This document shows, in pieces, positions 1 through 6,069 of a stretch of 13,396 nucleotides of DNA (the stretch's first letter is position 1; every line of letters begins with the position of its first letter). The DNA comes from an uncultured Eubacterium sp. (GTDB lineage: Bacteria > Bacillota > Clostridia > Lachnospirales > Lachnospiraceae), in contig CANPET010000023.1 in the NCBI GenBank assembly GCA_947573465.1, positions 1 through 13,396 on the forward strand, written 5' to 3'. The notes beneath the pieces are model-generated. The model was given only the letters and a program-made list of their open reading frames with translations, searched no databases and was not told the DNA's origin. Both the position numbers and the translations under genes were made by a program.

Positions 1-33
1 TTTAATATGAATGGTTTTATTTTTTATTTATAA

Positions 34-57
34 ATGTTCAAGTAACGAGGTGAACAT
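34..57. other. Short dyad downstream of the AMP ligase
   Basis: ATGTTCA at 34-40 and TGAACAT at 51-57 form a 7-bp stem with a 10-nt loop, about 55 bases past the ligase stop codon. Read on the minus strand it is followed by AU-rich sequence but no clean U run, so it is at best a weak terminator. The rest of bases 1-111 shows no credible gene. Confidence 0.3.
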
Positions 58-111
58 ATTCCTAGCAAACTATTTTTAGCAGGAAAGTGTACCTCCCCTA
101 CAAACCGGAAT

Positions 112-1746
112 TTATCCTCTATTCTGAGCATCTACCAAATTCTTACTATGATAAATTTCTCTCAATCTCGGCTTTTCAATTTTTCCTGTTGCGTTTCTTG
201 GAACCTCAGCAAAAATTACCTTTCTAGGTCTCTTATATCTAGGAAGTTCTTTACAGAATTCATTAATTTCTTCCTCGCTGCACTCTGTATCCGGATTCAG
301 TTCAATAATAGCAGCTGAGATTTCTCCGAGTCTTTCATCTGCCAGCCCGATAACAGCTACATCCTTAATCTTTGGATACTTGCTTAAGAAATTCTCAATC
401 TGAACAGGATAGATATTTTCACCACCACTGATAATAACATCTTTCTTTCTATCCACTAGATATATAAATCCATCTTCATCCTTCTCTGCCATATCTCCAG
501 TATATAGCCAGCCATTCTTCAAGCTTTCTTTTGTTGCCTGTTCATCATTATAATAACAAGTCATCACACCTGGTCCTTTAATTATCAATTCGCCAACATC
601 ACCTTGTGCTACCTCATTACCATCCGTATCTACAATCTTTGCTTCCCAACCATATCCTGGAATTCCTATTGCTCCTACTTTATGTATATTCTCCACTCCC
701 AGATGAACACAACCTGGTCCTATAGATTCACTAAGACCATAATTCGTGTCATACTGATGGTTTGGAAAATACTCTTTCCAACGTTTTATCAAGCTTTGAG
801 GAACCGGTTGTGCACCAATATGCATCAATCTCCACTGTTCCAGATCATAGTCTTCCATCTTAAGATCACCCCGGTCAAGAGCCAGTAAAATATCCTGAGC
901 CCATGGAACCAACAGCCACACAATACTGCAATGTTCATTGGATACAGTTTCCATAATTGTTTTTGGTGTTACACCTTTTAACAATACTGCCTTTCCACCT
1001 GTCAAAAAACTGCCAAACCAGTGCATCTTAGCTCCAGTATGATATAGTGGCGGAATACACAAAAATACATCATCTTTTGTCTGACCATGATGATTCTGCT
1101 CTACCTTTGCTGCATGCATCAGACTCTCGTGATTATGTAAAATAGCCTTTGGGAATCCTGTCGTTCCAGATGAAAAATAAATTGCCGCATCATCCTTATC
1201 TGTCAATAATATTTCCGGTGACAGAGAAGAACAGTTGTTTACTAAATCATTATAATCTTCCGCAAATGTCGGGCAATCACCTCCAACATAAAATAATATT
1301 CTTTTTTCATCAATTTCATCTACAATCTTTTCTAAACGCCCAATAAATTCAGGGCCAAAGAAAAGTACATCCGTCTCTGAGAGTTCTAAACAATACTTAA
1401 TTTCCTGCTCATCAAAACGAAAATTCATTGGCACTGCAAGAGCTCCTGTTTTTAAAATTCCAAAATAAATCGGAAGCCACTCTAAGCAGTTCATCATTAA
1501 TATCGCTACTTTATCACCTTTCTGAATTCCTCGGCTCAACAGTAAATTTGCTACACGGTTTGCTTTTTCATCAAACACATGCCATGTGATTTCTCTTCGG
1601 TACTGTTGATTCACATCTGGTTGAATCAACTCATACTCACGCCATGTAACTCTTTTCTTTTCCTGTATGTCCGGATTAATCTCCACCAGTGCCACATCTT
1701 GTGCAAACTCTCTGGCATTTTTTTCTAATATTTCTGTAATTGGCAT
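112..1746 (-). CDS. Acyl-CoA synthetase / AMP-dependent acid-CoA ligase (class I adenylate-forming)
   Basis: This cytoplasmic enzyme should activate a carboxylic acid with ATP to an acyl-adenylate and then form the CoA thioester. All core motifs of the family are present in the 544 residues: the P-loop YFSSGTTGFPK at 190-200, YGLSES at 336-341, YTGD at 415-418, the hinge DRKKD at 432-436 followed by SGGENIYP, and the C-terminal catalytic lysine K522 in NATGKIEK. Length is normal for fatty-acid or carnitine-type ligases. The N-terminal segment at about 22-55, before the usual ITW...A..L region, is longer than in many relatives. The ATG start has AGGAAGAAGG upstream and its own strong promoter. 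The 157-nt gap after the amidohydrolase has no clear terminator, so some readthrough is possible. The substrate cannot be told; aromatic or short/medium-chain acids are options by analogy only. Confidence 0.9.
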   Translation of the reverse strand: MPITEILEKNAREFAQDVALVEINPDIQEKKRVTWREYELIQPDVNQQYRREITWHVFDEKANRVANLLLSRGIQKGDKVAILMMNCLEWLPIYFGILKTGALAVPMNFRFDEQEIKYCLELSETDVLFFGPEFIGRLEKIVDEIDEKRILFYVGGDCPTFAEDYNDLVNNCSSLSPEILLTDKDDAAIYFSSGTTGFPKAILHNHESLMHAAKVEQNHHGQTKDDVFLCIPPLYHTGAKMHWFGSFLTGGKAVLLKGVTPKTIMETVSNEHCSIVWLLVPWAQDILLALDRGDLKMEDYDLEQWRLMHIGAQPVPQSLIKRWKEYFPNHQYDTNYGLSESIGPGCVHLGVENIHKVGAIGIPGYGWEAKIVDTDGNEVAQGDVGELIIKGPGVMTCYYNDEQATKESLKNGWLYTGDMAEKDEDGFIYLVDRKKDVIISGGENIYPVQIENFLSKYPKIKDVAVIGLADERLGEISAAIIELNPDTECSEEEINEFCKELPRYKRPRKVIFAEVPRNATGKIEKPRLREIYHSKNLVDAQNRG

Positions 1747-1775
1747 TTTTTGTCCTTCTTCCTATTGATTCTTAT

Positions 1776-1800
1776 TGAAAACACTTTATTTCGGTTTTCA
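1776..1800. promoter_or_regulatory. Dyad in the AMP ligase leader
   Basis: TGAAAAC (1776-1782) and GTTTTCA (1794-1800) are perfect inverted heptamers separated by 11 nt, in the predicted 5' untranslated leader about 30 bases before the ligase start codon. It could be a repressor site or a small RNA stem. There is no U run after it, so it is not an intrinsic terminator. Confidence 0.3.
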
Positions 1801-1816
1801 CTTTGTCACTTTAAAG
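1797..1816 (-). promoter_or_regulatory. Candidate operator CTTTAAAG-N4-AAAGT in the ligase leader
   Basis: Read on the minus strand, CTTTAAAG (1809-1816, inside the 10-bp palindrome ACTTTAAAGT at 1808-1817) is followed after four bases by AAAGT (1800-1804) and then GAA. It lies about 16 bp downstream of the -10 box, around or just after the expected transcription start. The amidohydrolase leader has the same arrangement at 2777-2796, matching 15 of 20 positions with both conserved blocks identical. This supports a shared repressor or activator site; the regulator is not in the window. Confidence 0.4.
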
Positions 1817-1825
1817 TTATAAACA

Positions 1826-1854
1826 ATTATAAAAAATATGATGTAATAAGTCAA
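1826..1854 (-). promoter_or_regulatory. Sigma-A-type promoter of the AMP ligase
   Basis: On the minus strand a -35 box TTGACT (1849-1854) is separated by exactly 17 bp from a consensus -10 box TATAAT (1826-1831). Transcription should start near 1819, giving a leader of about 70 nt before the ATG at 1746. Confidence 0.8.
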
Positions 1855-1903
1855 CAATACGATTCTTTTATACACCTAAAAATTCTTTTAAAAATTCAAA
1901 AAT

Positions 1904-2746
1904 TTATTCTTCTATAAATCCAAAAATTCGATTCGCATTTTTTCCTAATATCAATTCTTTATCATAATCTGTAAGTCCCGTATTTTCAAAATCTTCCAGT
2001 GCCTGTATTTGATTATACCACGGACTGTCAGTTCCGTACAAAATCCTATCAGAACCATGTTTTTCTACCATTCTTCGAAACTGTGCATTCTCCAACTTTA
2101 CCGGAAACTTTCTATTAAGCACCACTGCAGTATCCAGATATAATGGCAGACCTATAATCTTATCTTCCACCTCATCCCACATTCTCCAGCCTCCCATATG
2201 CGCCAGAATCAGTTTTTCCGGCTGAATATGGCTCCACAAATCCAATACCATATCCGGGGTACAATGTATTGTATCGGGAAGTCCAACATCTTCTCCTGCA
2301 TGAACAATAATTCCAAGCCCCTTGTTTGCTGCATAATCTAAAATATAAAGATATTTCTCATCATTAAAAAAAGTCTGCTGATAATCAGGATGTACTTTAA
2401 TCCCCTTTAAATCCATTGCAACAATATCATCAATAATTTCTTTGTAATTTGTACAATCCGGATGAATCGCCCCAAAGTTAAAAATCTTTGTTTCATCCAT
2501 CTTTTCGTTTAATCCCGCAGACAGTCTGTTAATCTTCTCTGGCTGCTTTACATTCGTTGCAACCGGACAAACCACGGACAAATCCATTCCTGACTTTTTT
2601 GTGCTGTCAGACAATCCCTGAAATGTTGGGACTCTGGCACACTTCACCTCAAATCCCTGCCCTTTTACAATATCCTTTTCCATATGAGCTATCGCACTTT
2701 CTGCAATCTTTTCCGGAAATGTATGTGTATGAATGTCTATTATCAT
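1904..2746 (-). CDS. Amidohydrolase_2-family metal-dependent hydrolase or decarboxylase
   Basis: The 280-residue protein is a predicted cytoplasmic TIM-barrel enzyme of the amidohydrolase superfamily. The metal-binding HxH is at H6/H8 (DIHTH), followed by KVHP (H119), IIVHAGED (H149), LAHMGG (H183) and the strand-8 aspartate D240 in YGTDSPW. This order matches PF04909, which contains hydrolases and non-oxidative decarboxylases of the ACMSD type, so the reaction cannot be fixed. The ATG start is preceded by TTAGGAGAG at good spacing. The gene has its own TTGACT/TATAAT promoter and shares a leader element with the AMP ligase downstream, which suggests the two act in one pathway, perhaps on a small acid or amide. 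The adjacent divergent symporter may import a related compound, but this is inference. Confidence 0.85.
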   Translation of the reverse strand: MIIDIHTHTFPEKIAESAIAHMEKDIVKGQGFEVKCARVPTFQGLSDSTKKSGMDLSVVCPVATNVKQPEKINRLSAGLNEKMDETKIFNFGAIHPDCTNYKEIIDDIVAMDLKGIKVHPDYQQTFFNDEKYLYILDYAANKGLGIIVHAGEDVGLPDTIHCTPDMVLDLWSHIQPEKLILAHMGGWRMWDEVEDKIIGLPLYLDTAVVLNRKFPVKLENAQFRRMVEKHGSDRILYGTDSPWYNQIQALEDFENTGLTDYDKELILGKNANRIFGFIEE

Positions 2747-2776
2747 TTGACTCTCCTAACCTATAACTATCAATCA

Positions 2777-2796
2777 TTTACTTTACTGCTTTAAAG
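2777..2796 (-). promoter_or_regulatory. Candidate operator CTTTAAAG-N4-AAAGT in the amidohydrolase leader
   Basis: On the minus strand CTTTAAAG (2789-2796, inside the palindrome GCTTTAAAGC at 2788-2797) is followed after four bases by AAAGT (2780-2784) and AAA. Its centre lies 18 bp past the -10 box centre, nearly the same place as the matching element in the ligase leader at 1797-1816. The symporter leader on the other strand lacks it. Confidence 0.4.
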
Positions 2797-2807
2797 CCAT
2801 AAAATAT

Positions 2808-2836
2808 ATTATAGATATATCTGCAATCCAAGTCAA
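2808..2836 (-). promoter_or_regulatory. Sigma-A-type promoter of the amidohydrolase
   Basis: On the minus strand TTGACT (2831-2836) and TATAAT (2808-2813) are spaced by exactly 17 bp, the same boxes and spacing as the ligase promoter. The predicted leader is about 55 nt. Confidence 0.8.
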
Positions 2837-2924
2837 ATTGAATTTACAACTCACAATTGTTTACTGTTCTTGGAAATAGTATGGCATCACGTATATTTGC
2901 CTTTCTTTTCTTTATTAGATATTG

Positions 2925-2930
2925 TATAAT
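2925..2930 (+). promoter_or_regulatory. Possible -10 box of the sodium symporter gene
   Basis: A perfect TATAAT lies 42 bases before the symporter ATG on the plus strand. No good -35 box is seen at 16-18 bp (the hexamer there is T-rich), so the promoter would need an activator or be weak. The only upstream in-frame start, a TTG at 2922, abuts this box and is therefore unlikely to be translated. Confidence 0.4.
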
Positions 2931-2972
2931 TCATACATAATTATTCTTAACGATAACATGGAGGTAACTATT

Positions 2973-4328
2973 ATGGAAAAGAGAGGTAACTTCTCAAACA
3001 AAATAGGGTTTGTACTGGCTGCCGCCGGTTCTGCCGTTGGTTTAGGAAACATTTGGAGATTTCCTTATCTGGCTGCCCAATATGGAGGGGGAACATTTTT
3101 ATTAATTTATTTAATTTTAGCTGTCACATTCGGTTTTTCACTGATGATTGCTGAAATTGCCATTGGTAGAAAAACAGGATTAAGTGCCATCGGAGCATTT
3201 AAAGCATTAGACAAACGTTTTAGTTTTGTAGGCGTATTAGCAGCTGTTATTCCTATCATTATTTTCCCATATTATTCAGTAATCGGAGGATGGGTTATTA
3301 AGTATTTTGTAGCATTTATCAGTGGTAATGCGGCTGCTTCCGCTAGTGATGATTATTTCAGTACATTTATCTCCGGCACTTACGAACCTTTAGGCTGGTT
3401 TTTCCTGTTTATGGCATTAACTGCCCTTGTCGTATGGTTCGGAGTTGAAAAAGGTATTGAAAAAGTCAGCAAGATTATGATGCCGCTTTTAGTTGTACTG
3501 ACCCTCTTTATTGCTATCTATGGTCTTACTGTAGACGGTGCAATGAAAGGTCTTGTTTACTACTTAAAACCACACATGGCTGATGTATCCGTTAAAACAA
3601 TTCTGGCTGCCATGGGACAATTATTCTATTCAATGTCCTTAGCAATGGGTATTATGATTACATATGGATCTTATATGAAAAAGAAAGATAATCTGGAAAG
3701 TTCCGTAAGACAGATTGAGATTTTCGATACAGCAATTGCTTTTCTTGCAGGATTAATGATTATACCGGCAGTATTTGCTTTTTCCGGCGGAGATCAATCA
3801 GCTCTTTCTCAAGGTCCGGGGTTAATGTTTGTAACATTACCTAAAGTTTTCAATAGCATGAAAATAGGCACAGTTGTGGGAACTGTTTTCTTCGTTCTCG
3901 TATTCTTTGCCGCTTTAACATCGGCAATCTCCCTGATGGAAACTATTGTTTCTATTTTCCGTGACAAATTCAAATGGAGCAGACATGTAGCCTGCGGCGT
4001 TGTTTTCGCTTTTTCACTGCTTCTTGGAATACCATCCAGTTTAGGATTTGGTCCACTTTCATTTATTTCATGGATGGGAATGTCTGTACTCGATATTATG
4101 GACTTTATCAGTAACAGCGTACTGATGCCAATTTGTGCATTGTTTACATGTATCTTTGTTGGATTTATTATTAAACCTCAGACAATTATTGATGAAGTAA
4201 CACATGATGGTGCTAAGTTCAAATCTAAAAATATGTTTGTAGTAATGATTAAATATATTGCTCCTATATTCTTAATTTTAATCTTAGTAAGTTCCATCGC
4301 AAACGCTTTAGGAATTATTAAATTATAA
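2973..4328 (+). CDS. Neurotransmitter:sodium symporter (NSS/SNF family) amino-acid transporter
   Basis: This 451-residue membrane protein should couple Na+ influx to uptake of an amino acid or similar small amine. The family signature is in TM1: GSAVGLGNIWRFPY at 19-32 followed by GGGTF. TM6 shows the unwound-helix pattern GQLFYSMSLAMG (215-226) followed by YGSYM. The hydropathy pattern and length fit the shorter bacterial NSS group of about 11 membrane helices (MhsT or Tyt1-like) rather than 12-helix LeuT. The start at 2973 was chosen because GGAGG at 2960-2964 stands 8 bases before it and MEKRGNFSNK is a typical N-terminus; a longer TTG reading from 2922 has no ribosome site. Substrate is unknown; hydrophobic or aromatic amino acids are common in this group. 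It is divergent from the amidohydrolase and convergent with another amino-acid symporter. Confidence 0.93.
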   Translation: MEKRGNFSNKIGFVLAAAGSAVGLGNIWRFPYLAAQYGGGTFLLIYLILAVTFGFSLMIAEIAIGRKTGLSAIGAFKALDKRFSFVGVLAAVIPIIIFPYYSVIGGWVIKYFVAFISGNAAASASDDYFSTFISGTYEPLGWFFLFMALTALVVWFGVEKGIEKVSKIMMPLLVVLTLFIAIYGLTVDGAMKGLVYYLKPHMADVSVKTILAAMGQLFYSMSLAMGIMITYGSYMKKKDNLESSVRQIEIFDTAIAFLAGLMIIPAVFAFSGGDQSALSQGPGLMFVTLPKVFNSMKIGTVVGTVFFVLVFFAALTSAISLMETIVSIFRDKFKWSRHVACGVVFAFSLLLGIPSSLGFGPLSFISWMGMSVLDIMDFISNSVLMPICALFTCIFVGFIIKPQTIIDEVTHDGAKFKSKNMFVVMIKYIAPIFLILILVSSIANALGIIKL

Positions 4329-4360
4329 AAAGCAAAATGTTCTATTGTATTGTTTAGAAC
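4328..4360 (-). terminator. Possible weak terminator for the AGCS symporter
   Basis: On the minus strand GTTCTA (4355-4360) pairs with TAGAAC (4339-4344) around a 10-nt loop and is followed by ATTTTGCTTTTT. The stem is short and AU-rich. It lies beyond the long inverted repeat, near the symporter stop codon of the opposite gene. Confidence 0.35.
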
Positions 4361-4361
4361 T

Positions 4362-4495
4362 TATACAGCGCAGAGAAGACACGATACAATTTGAAAACTT
4401 CATAATTTAAATATTTGTGTTGACAAAAAGAAGTAACAAATAAATTAAATTATTCAATGTTTTCAAATTGTATCGTGTCTTCTCTGCCCTATATA
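4362..4495. repeat. Long inverted repeat between convergent symporter genes
   Basis: The left arm 4370-4398 (starting GCAGAGAAGACACG) and right arm 4459-4487 are perfect 29-bp inverted copies. Eight more bases on the outside match with two mismatches (4362-4369 versus 4488-4495). The spacer 4399-4458 is 60 nt with only 9 G or C. Homology continues outward imperfectly to ATGTTCTATT at 4338-4347 and its inverse at 4511-4520, so nearly the entire intergenic region is palindromic. RNA from either strand would fold into a very long hairpin. There is no U run next to the arms, so it is not a standard terminator. Options are a small palindromic (MITE-like) element, a bidirectional 3'-end structure, or an invertible segment; no recombinase is present nearby. 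Confidence 0.9.
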
Positions 4496-4527
4496 ACTCT
4501 AAAAATTAATAATAGAACATCTCATGC

Positions 4528-5943
4528 TTATTTTATGTTAAGTCGGTTTGCCTTTTTCTCCTTCTCCAAGATTGTCTGGAATCGTTCTACTTCTCTGGCT
4601 ATCACTTTACTCATCGCCAAAAGGCAGATCAGGTTTGGTATTGCCATCAATGCATTTGCAATATCTGAAAAGTTCCATACAATCTGTAATGTTGTTGTTG
4701 CCCCCACAAATACAATAAGCGAGAAGAATATTCTATAAATTATGTTGTATTTATATGTACCAAATATGTATTCAAAAGCTTTTTCACCATGATACTCCCA
4801 CCCTAAAATTGTAGAAAATGCAAAAAATGTTATACCTATCGTTACGAAAACAGCTCCTGCATCTCCTAATGCCGACTGAAAGGCAAGAATCGTCAGTGCC
4901 GCTCCCTGTATTAGTTTTCCGTCTGCTCCTACCGTTCCAAGTACGCCGGAAGATGCAATACAAAGACCTGTCACTGTACATACTAAAATCGTATCCCAGA
5001 ATGTACCTGTCATATTAATATATCCCTGACGAACCGGATCGTCTGTAGTGGCTGCCGCTGCTGTTATTGCTGCAGACCCCATCCCTGCTTCATTAGAAAA
5101 AACACCACGGGCAACACCAAACCTTATGGCATTCATAACACTGATTGTCATTGTTCCCGCCACACCGCCTACAACAGATTTCGGAGCAAATGCCATTTTA
5201 AAAATCATAACAATACCGGACGGAAGATTCTGTATATTGACCAATATAACAATAAGTCCTGCAGTAACATAAAAAACTGCCATAATGGGAACCACAACAG
5301 ATGAAACCTTGGAAATAGACTGAATTCCTCCCACAATTATCATCAATGCCAGTATTGTAAGTACTACCCCTACGATTTTTTCATTAATATAAAACGTACT
5401 TTTTAACGATTCCGCAATAGAATTTGCCTGTGTCATGTTGCCAATTCCAAAGGATGCAATAACCGCAGACACTGCAAAAAACATTCCAAGAACTGCTCCT
5501 GCCCTTTTGTTCTTAAACCCTCTTTTCATAGTGTACATTGGTCCACCGCACATTTCACCCTTTTCATTTACTTCCCTATATTTAATGGCAAGCATACACT
5601 CACTAAACTTTAAAGACATACCAAAACATGCTGACAGCCACATCCACACCAACGCTCCGGGGCCGCCTGCTGCCATAGCGGTGGCAACACCTACAATATT
5701 TCCTGTTCCGATTGTTGCTGCAAGTGCTGTTGTCAATGCAGAAAACGGCGAAACATCACCGGAACCTCTTTTTGTGGTTCTTGCTTCTTTACTCAATGTA
5801 CTCTTTAATGCATAACCTAAATTTCTCCAAGGCCTGAACTTCAATTTGAATGTTAAAAACACACCAGTTCCCACTAGAAATACCAACATTACAGGTCCCC
5901 AGACAAAATCATCAACTGTAGAAATAATTTCTGAAAAGCTCAT
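4528..5943 (-). CDS. Alanine/glycine:cation symporter (AGCS family)
   Basis: This 471-residue multi-pass membrane protein should take up alanine or glycine (or a related amino acid) with Na+ or H+. Family hallmarks are clear: GTGNIVGVATA at 79-89, AAGGPGALVWMW at 91-102, CGGPMYTM at 132-139, GNMTQANS at 168-175 and the highly conserved RGVFSNEAGMGSA at 279-291. Length is normal and no motif is broken. The ATG is preceded by GGGAGGG. It is separated from the upstream ABC permease by a terminator at 6001-6034; the remaining leader is only about 57 nt and shows no convincing -35/-10 pair, so its promoter is unclear. An imperfect dyad (ATTCT 5969-5973, AGAAT 5983-5987, flanked by AATATT) lies in that leader. 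The gene converges on the NSS symporter across a long palindrome. Confidence 0.93.
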   Translation of the reverse strand: MSFSEIISTVDDFVWGPVMLVFLVGTGVFLTFKLKFRPWRNLGYALKSTLSKEARTTKRGSGDVSPFSALTTALAATIGTGNIVGVATAMAAGGPGALVWMWLSACFGMSLKFSECMLAIKYREVNEKGEMCGGPMYTMKRGFKNKRAGAVLGMFFAVSAVIASFGIGNMTQANSIAESLKSTFYINEKIVGVVLTILALMIIVGGIQSISKVSSVVVPIMAVFYVTAGLIVILVNIQNLPSGIVMIFKMAFAPKSVVGGVAGTMTISVMNAIRFGVARGVFSNEAGMGSAAITAAAATTDDPVRQGYINMTGTFWDTILVCTVTGLCIASSGVLGTVGADGKLIQGAALTILAFQSALGDAGAVFVTIGITFFAFSTILGWEYHGEKAFEYIFGTYKYNIIYRIFFSLIVFVGATTTLQIVWNFSDIANALMAIPNLICLLAMSKVIAREVERFQTILEKEKKANRLNIK

Positions 5944-6000
5944 TCTTTTCCCTCCCTTTAAATATTTTATTCTCGTAATATAAGAATATTAGTTTTCCAC

Positions 6001-6034
6001 AAAAAAAGGACGGTAGCCCTAATAAACTACCTCC
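6001..6034 (-). terminator. Rho-independent terminator of the ABC transporter operon
   Basis: Read on the minus strand, GGA (from 6032-6034) and GGTAG (from 6027-6031) pair with CTACC (from 6012-6016) and TCC (from 6008-6010), giving an 8-bp stem with one bulged base and a 10-nt loop, followed directly by seven U residues (6001-6007). It begins about 35 bases after the permease stop and precedes the AGCS gene. Confidence 0.85.
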
Positions 6035-6069
6035 CTTAGTCATAATTCTATAATAGATAATCTGCCCTC

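Noticed and set aside
2922..2972. 17-residue N-terminal extension of the sodium symporter from a TTG start
   Set aside because: The TTG abuts the TATAAT box, has no ribosome site, and the ATG at 2973 has GGAGG at ideal spacing and a typical family N-terminus.
4370..4487. The long inverted repeat as an ordinary bidirectional terminator
   Set aside because: The 60-nt loop and the absence of U runs next to either arm do not fit an intrinsic terminator, although a 3'-end role by another route remains possible.
4370..4487. CRISPR array or insertion sequence
   Set aside because: The repeats are inverted, only two copies are present, and there is no Cas or transposase coding sequence in the window.
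4457..5815. Several open frames on the plus strand across the AGCS gene (for example 5435-5815)
   Set aside because: They are antisense to a well-conserved symporter, show no family features, and lack ribosome sites; the low-complexity composition reflects the opposite coding frame.
5944..6000. Glycine riboswitch or clear promoter ahead of the AGCS gene
   Set aside because: The leader after the terminator is only about 57 nt, too short for the aptamer. The best box pair (TTGTGG, 14 bp, TATATT) has the wrong spacing.
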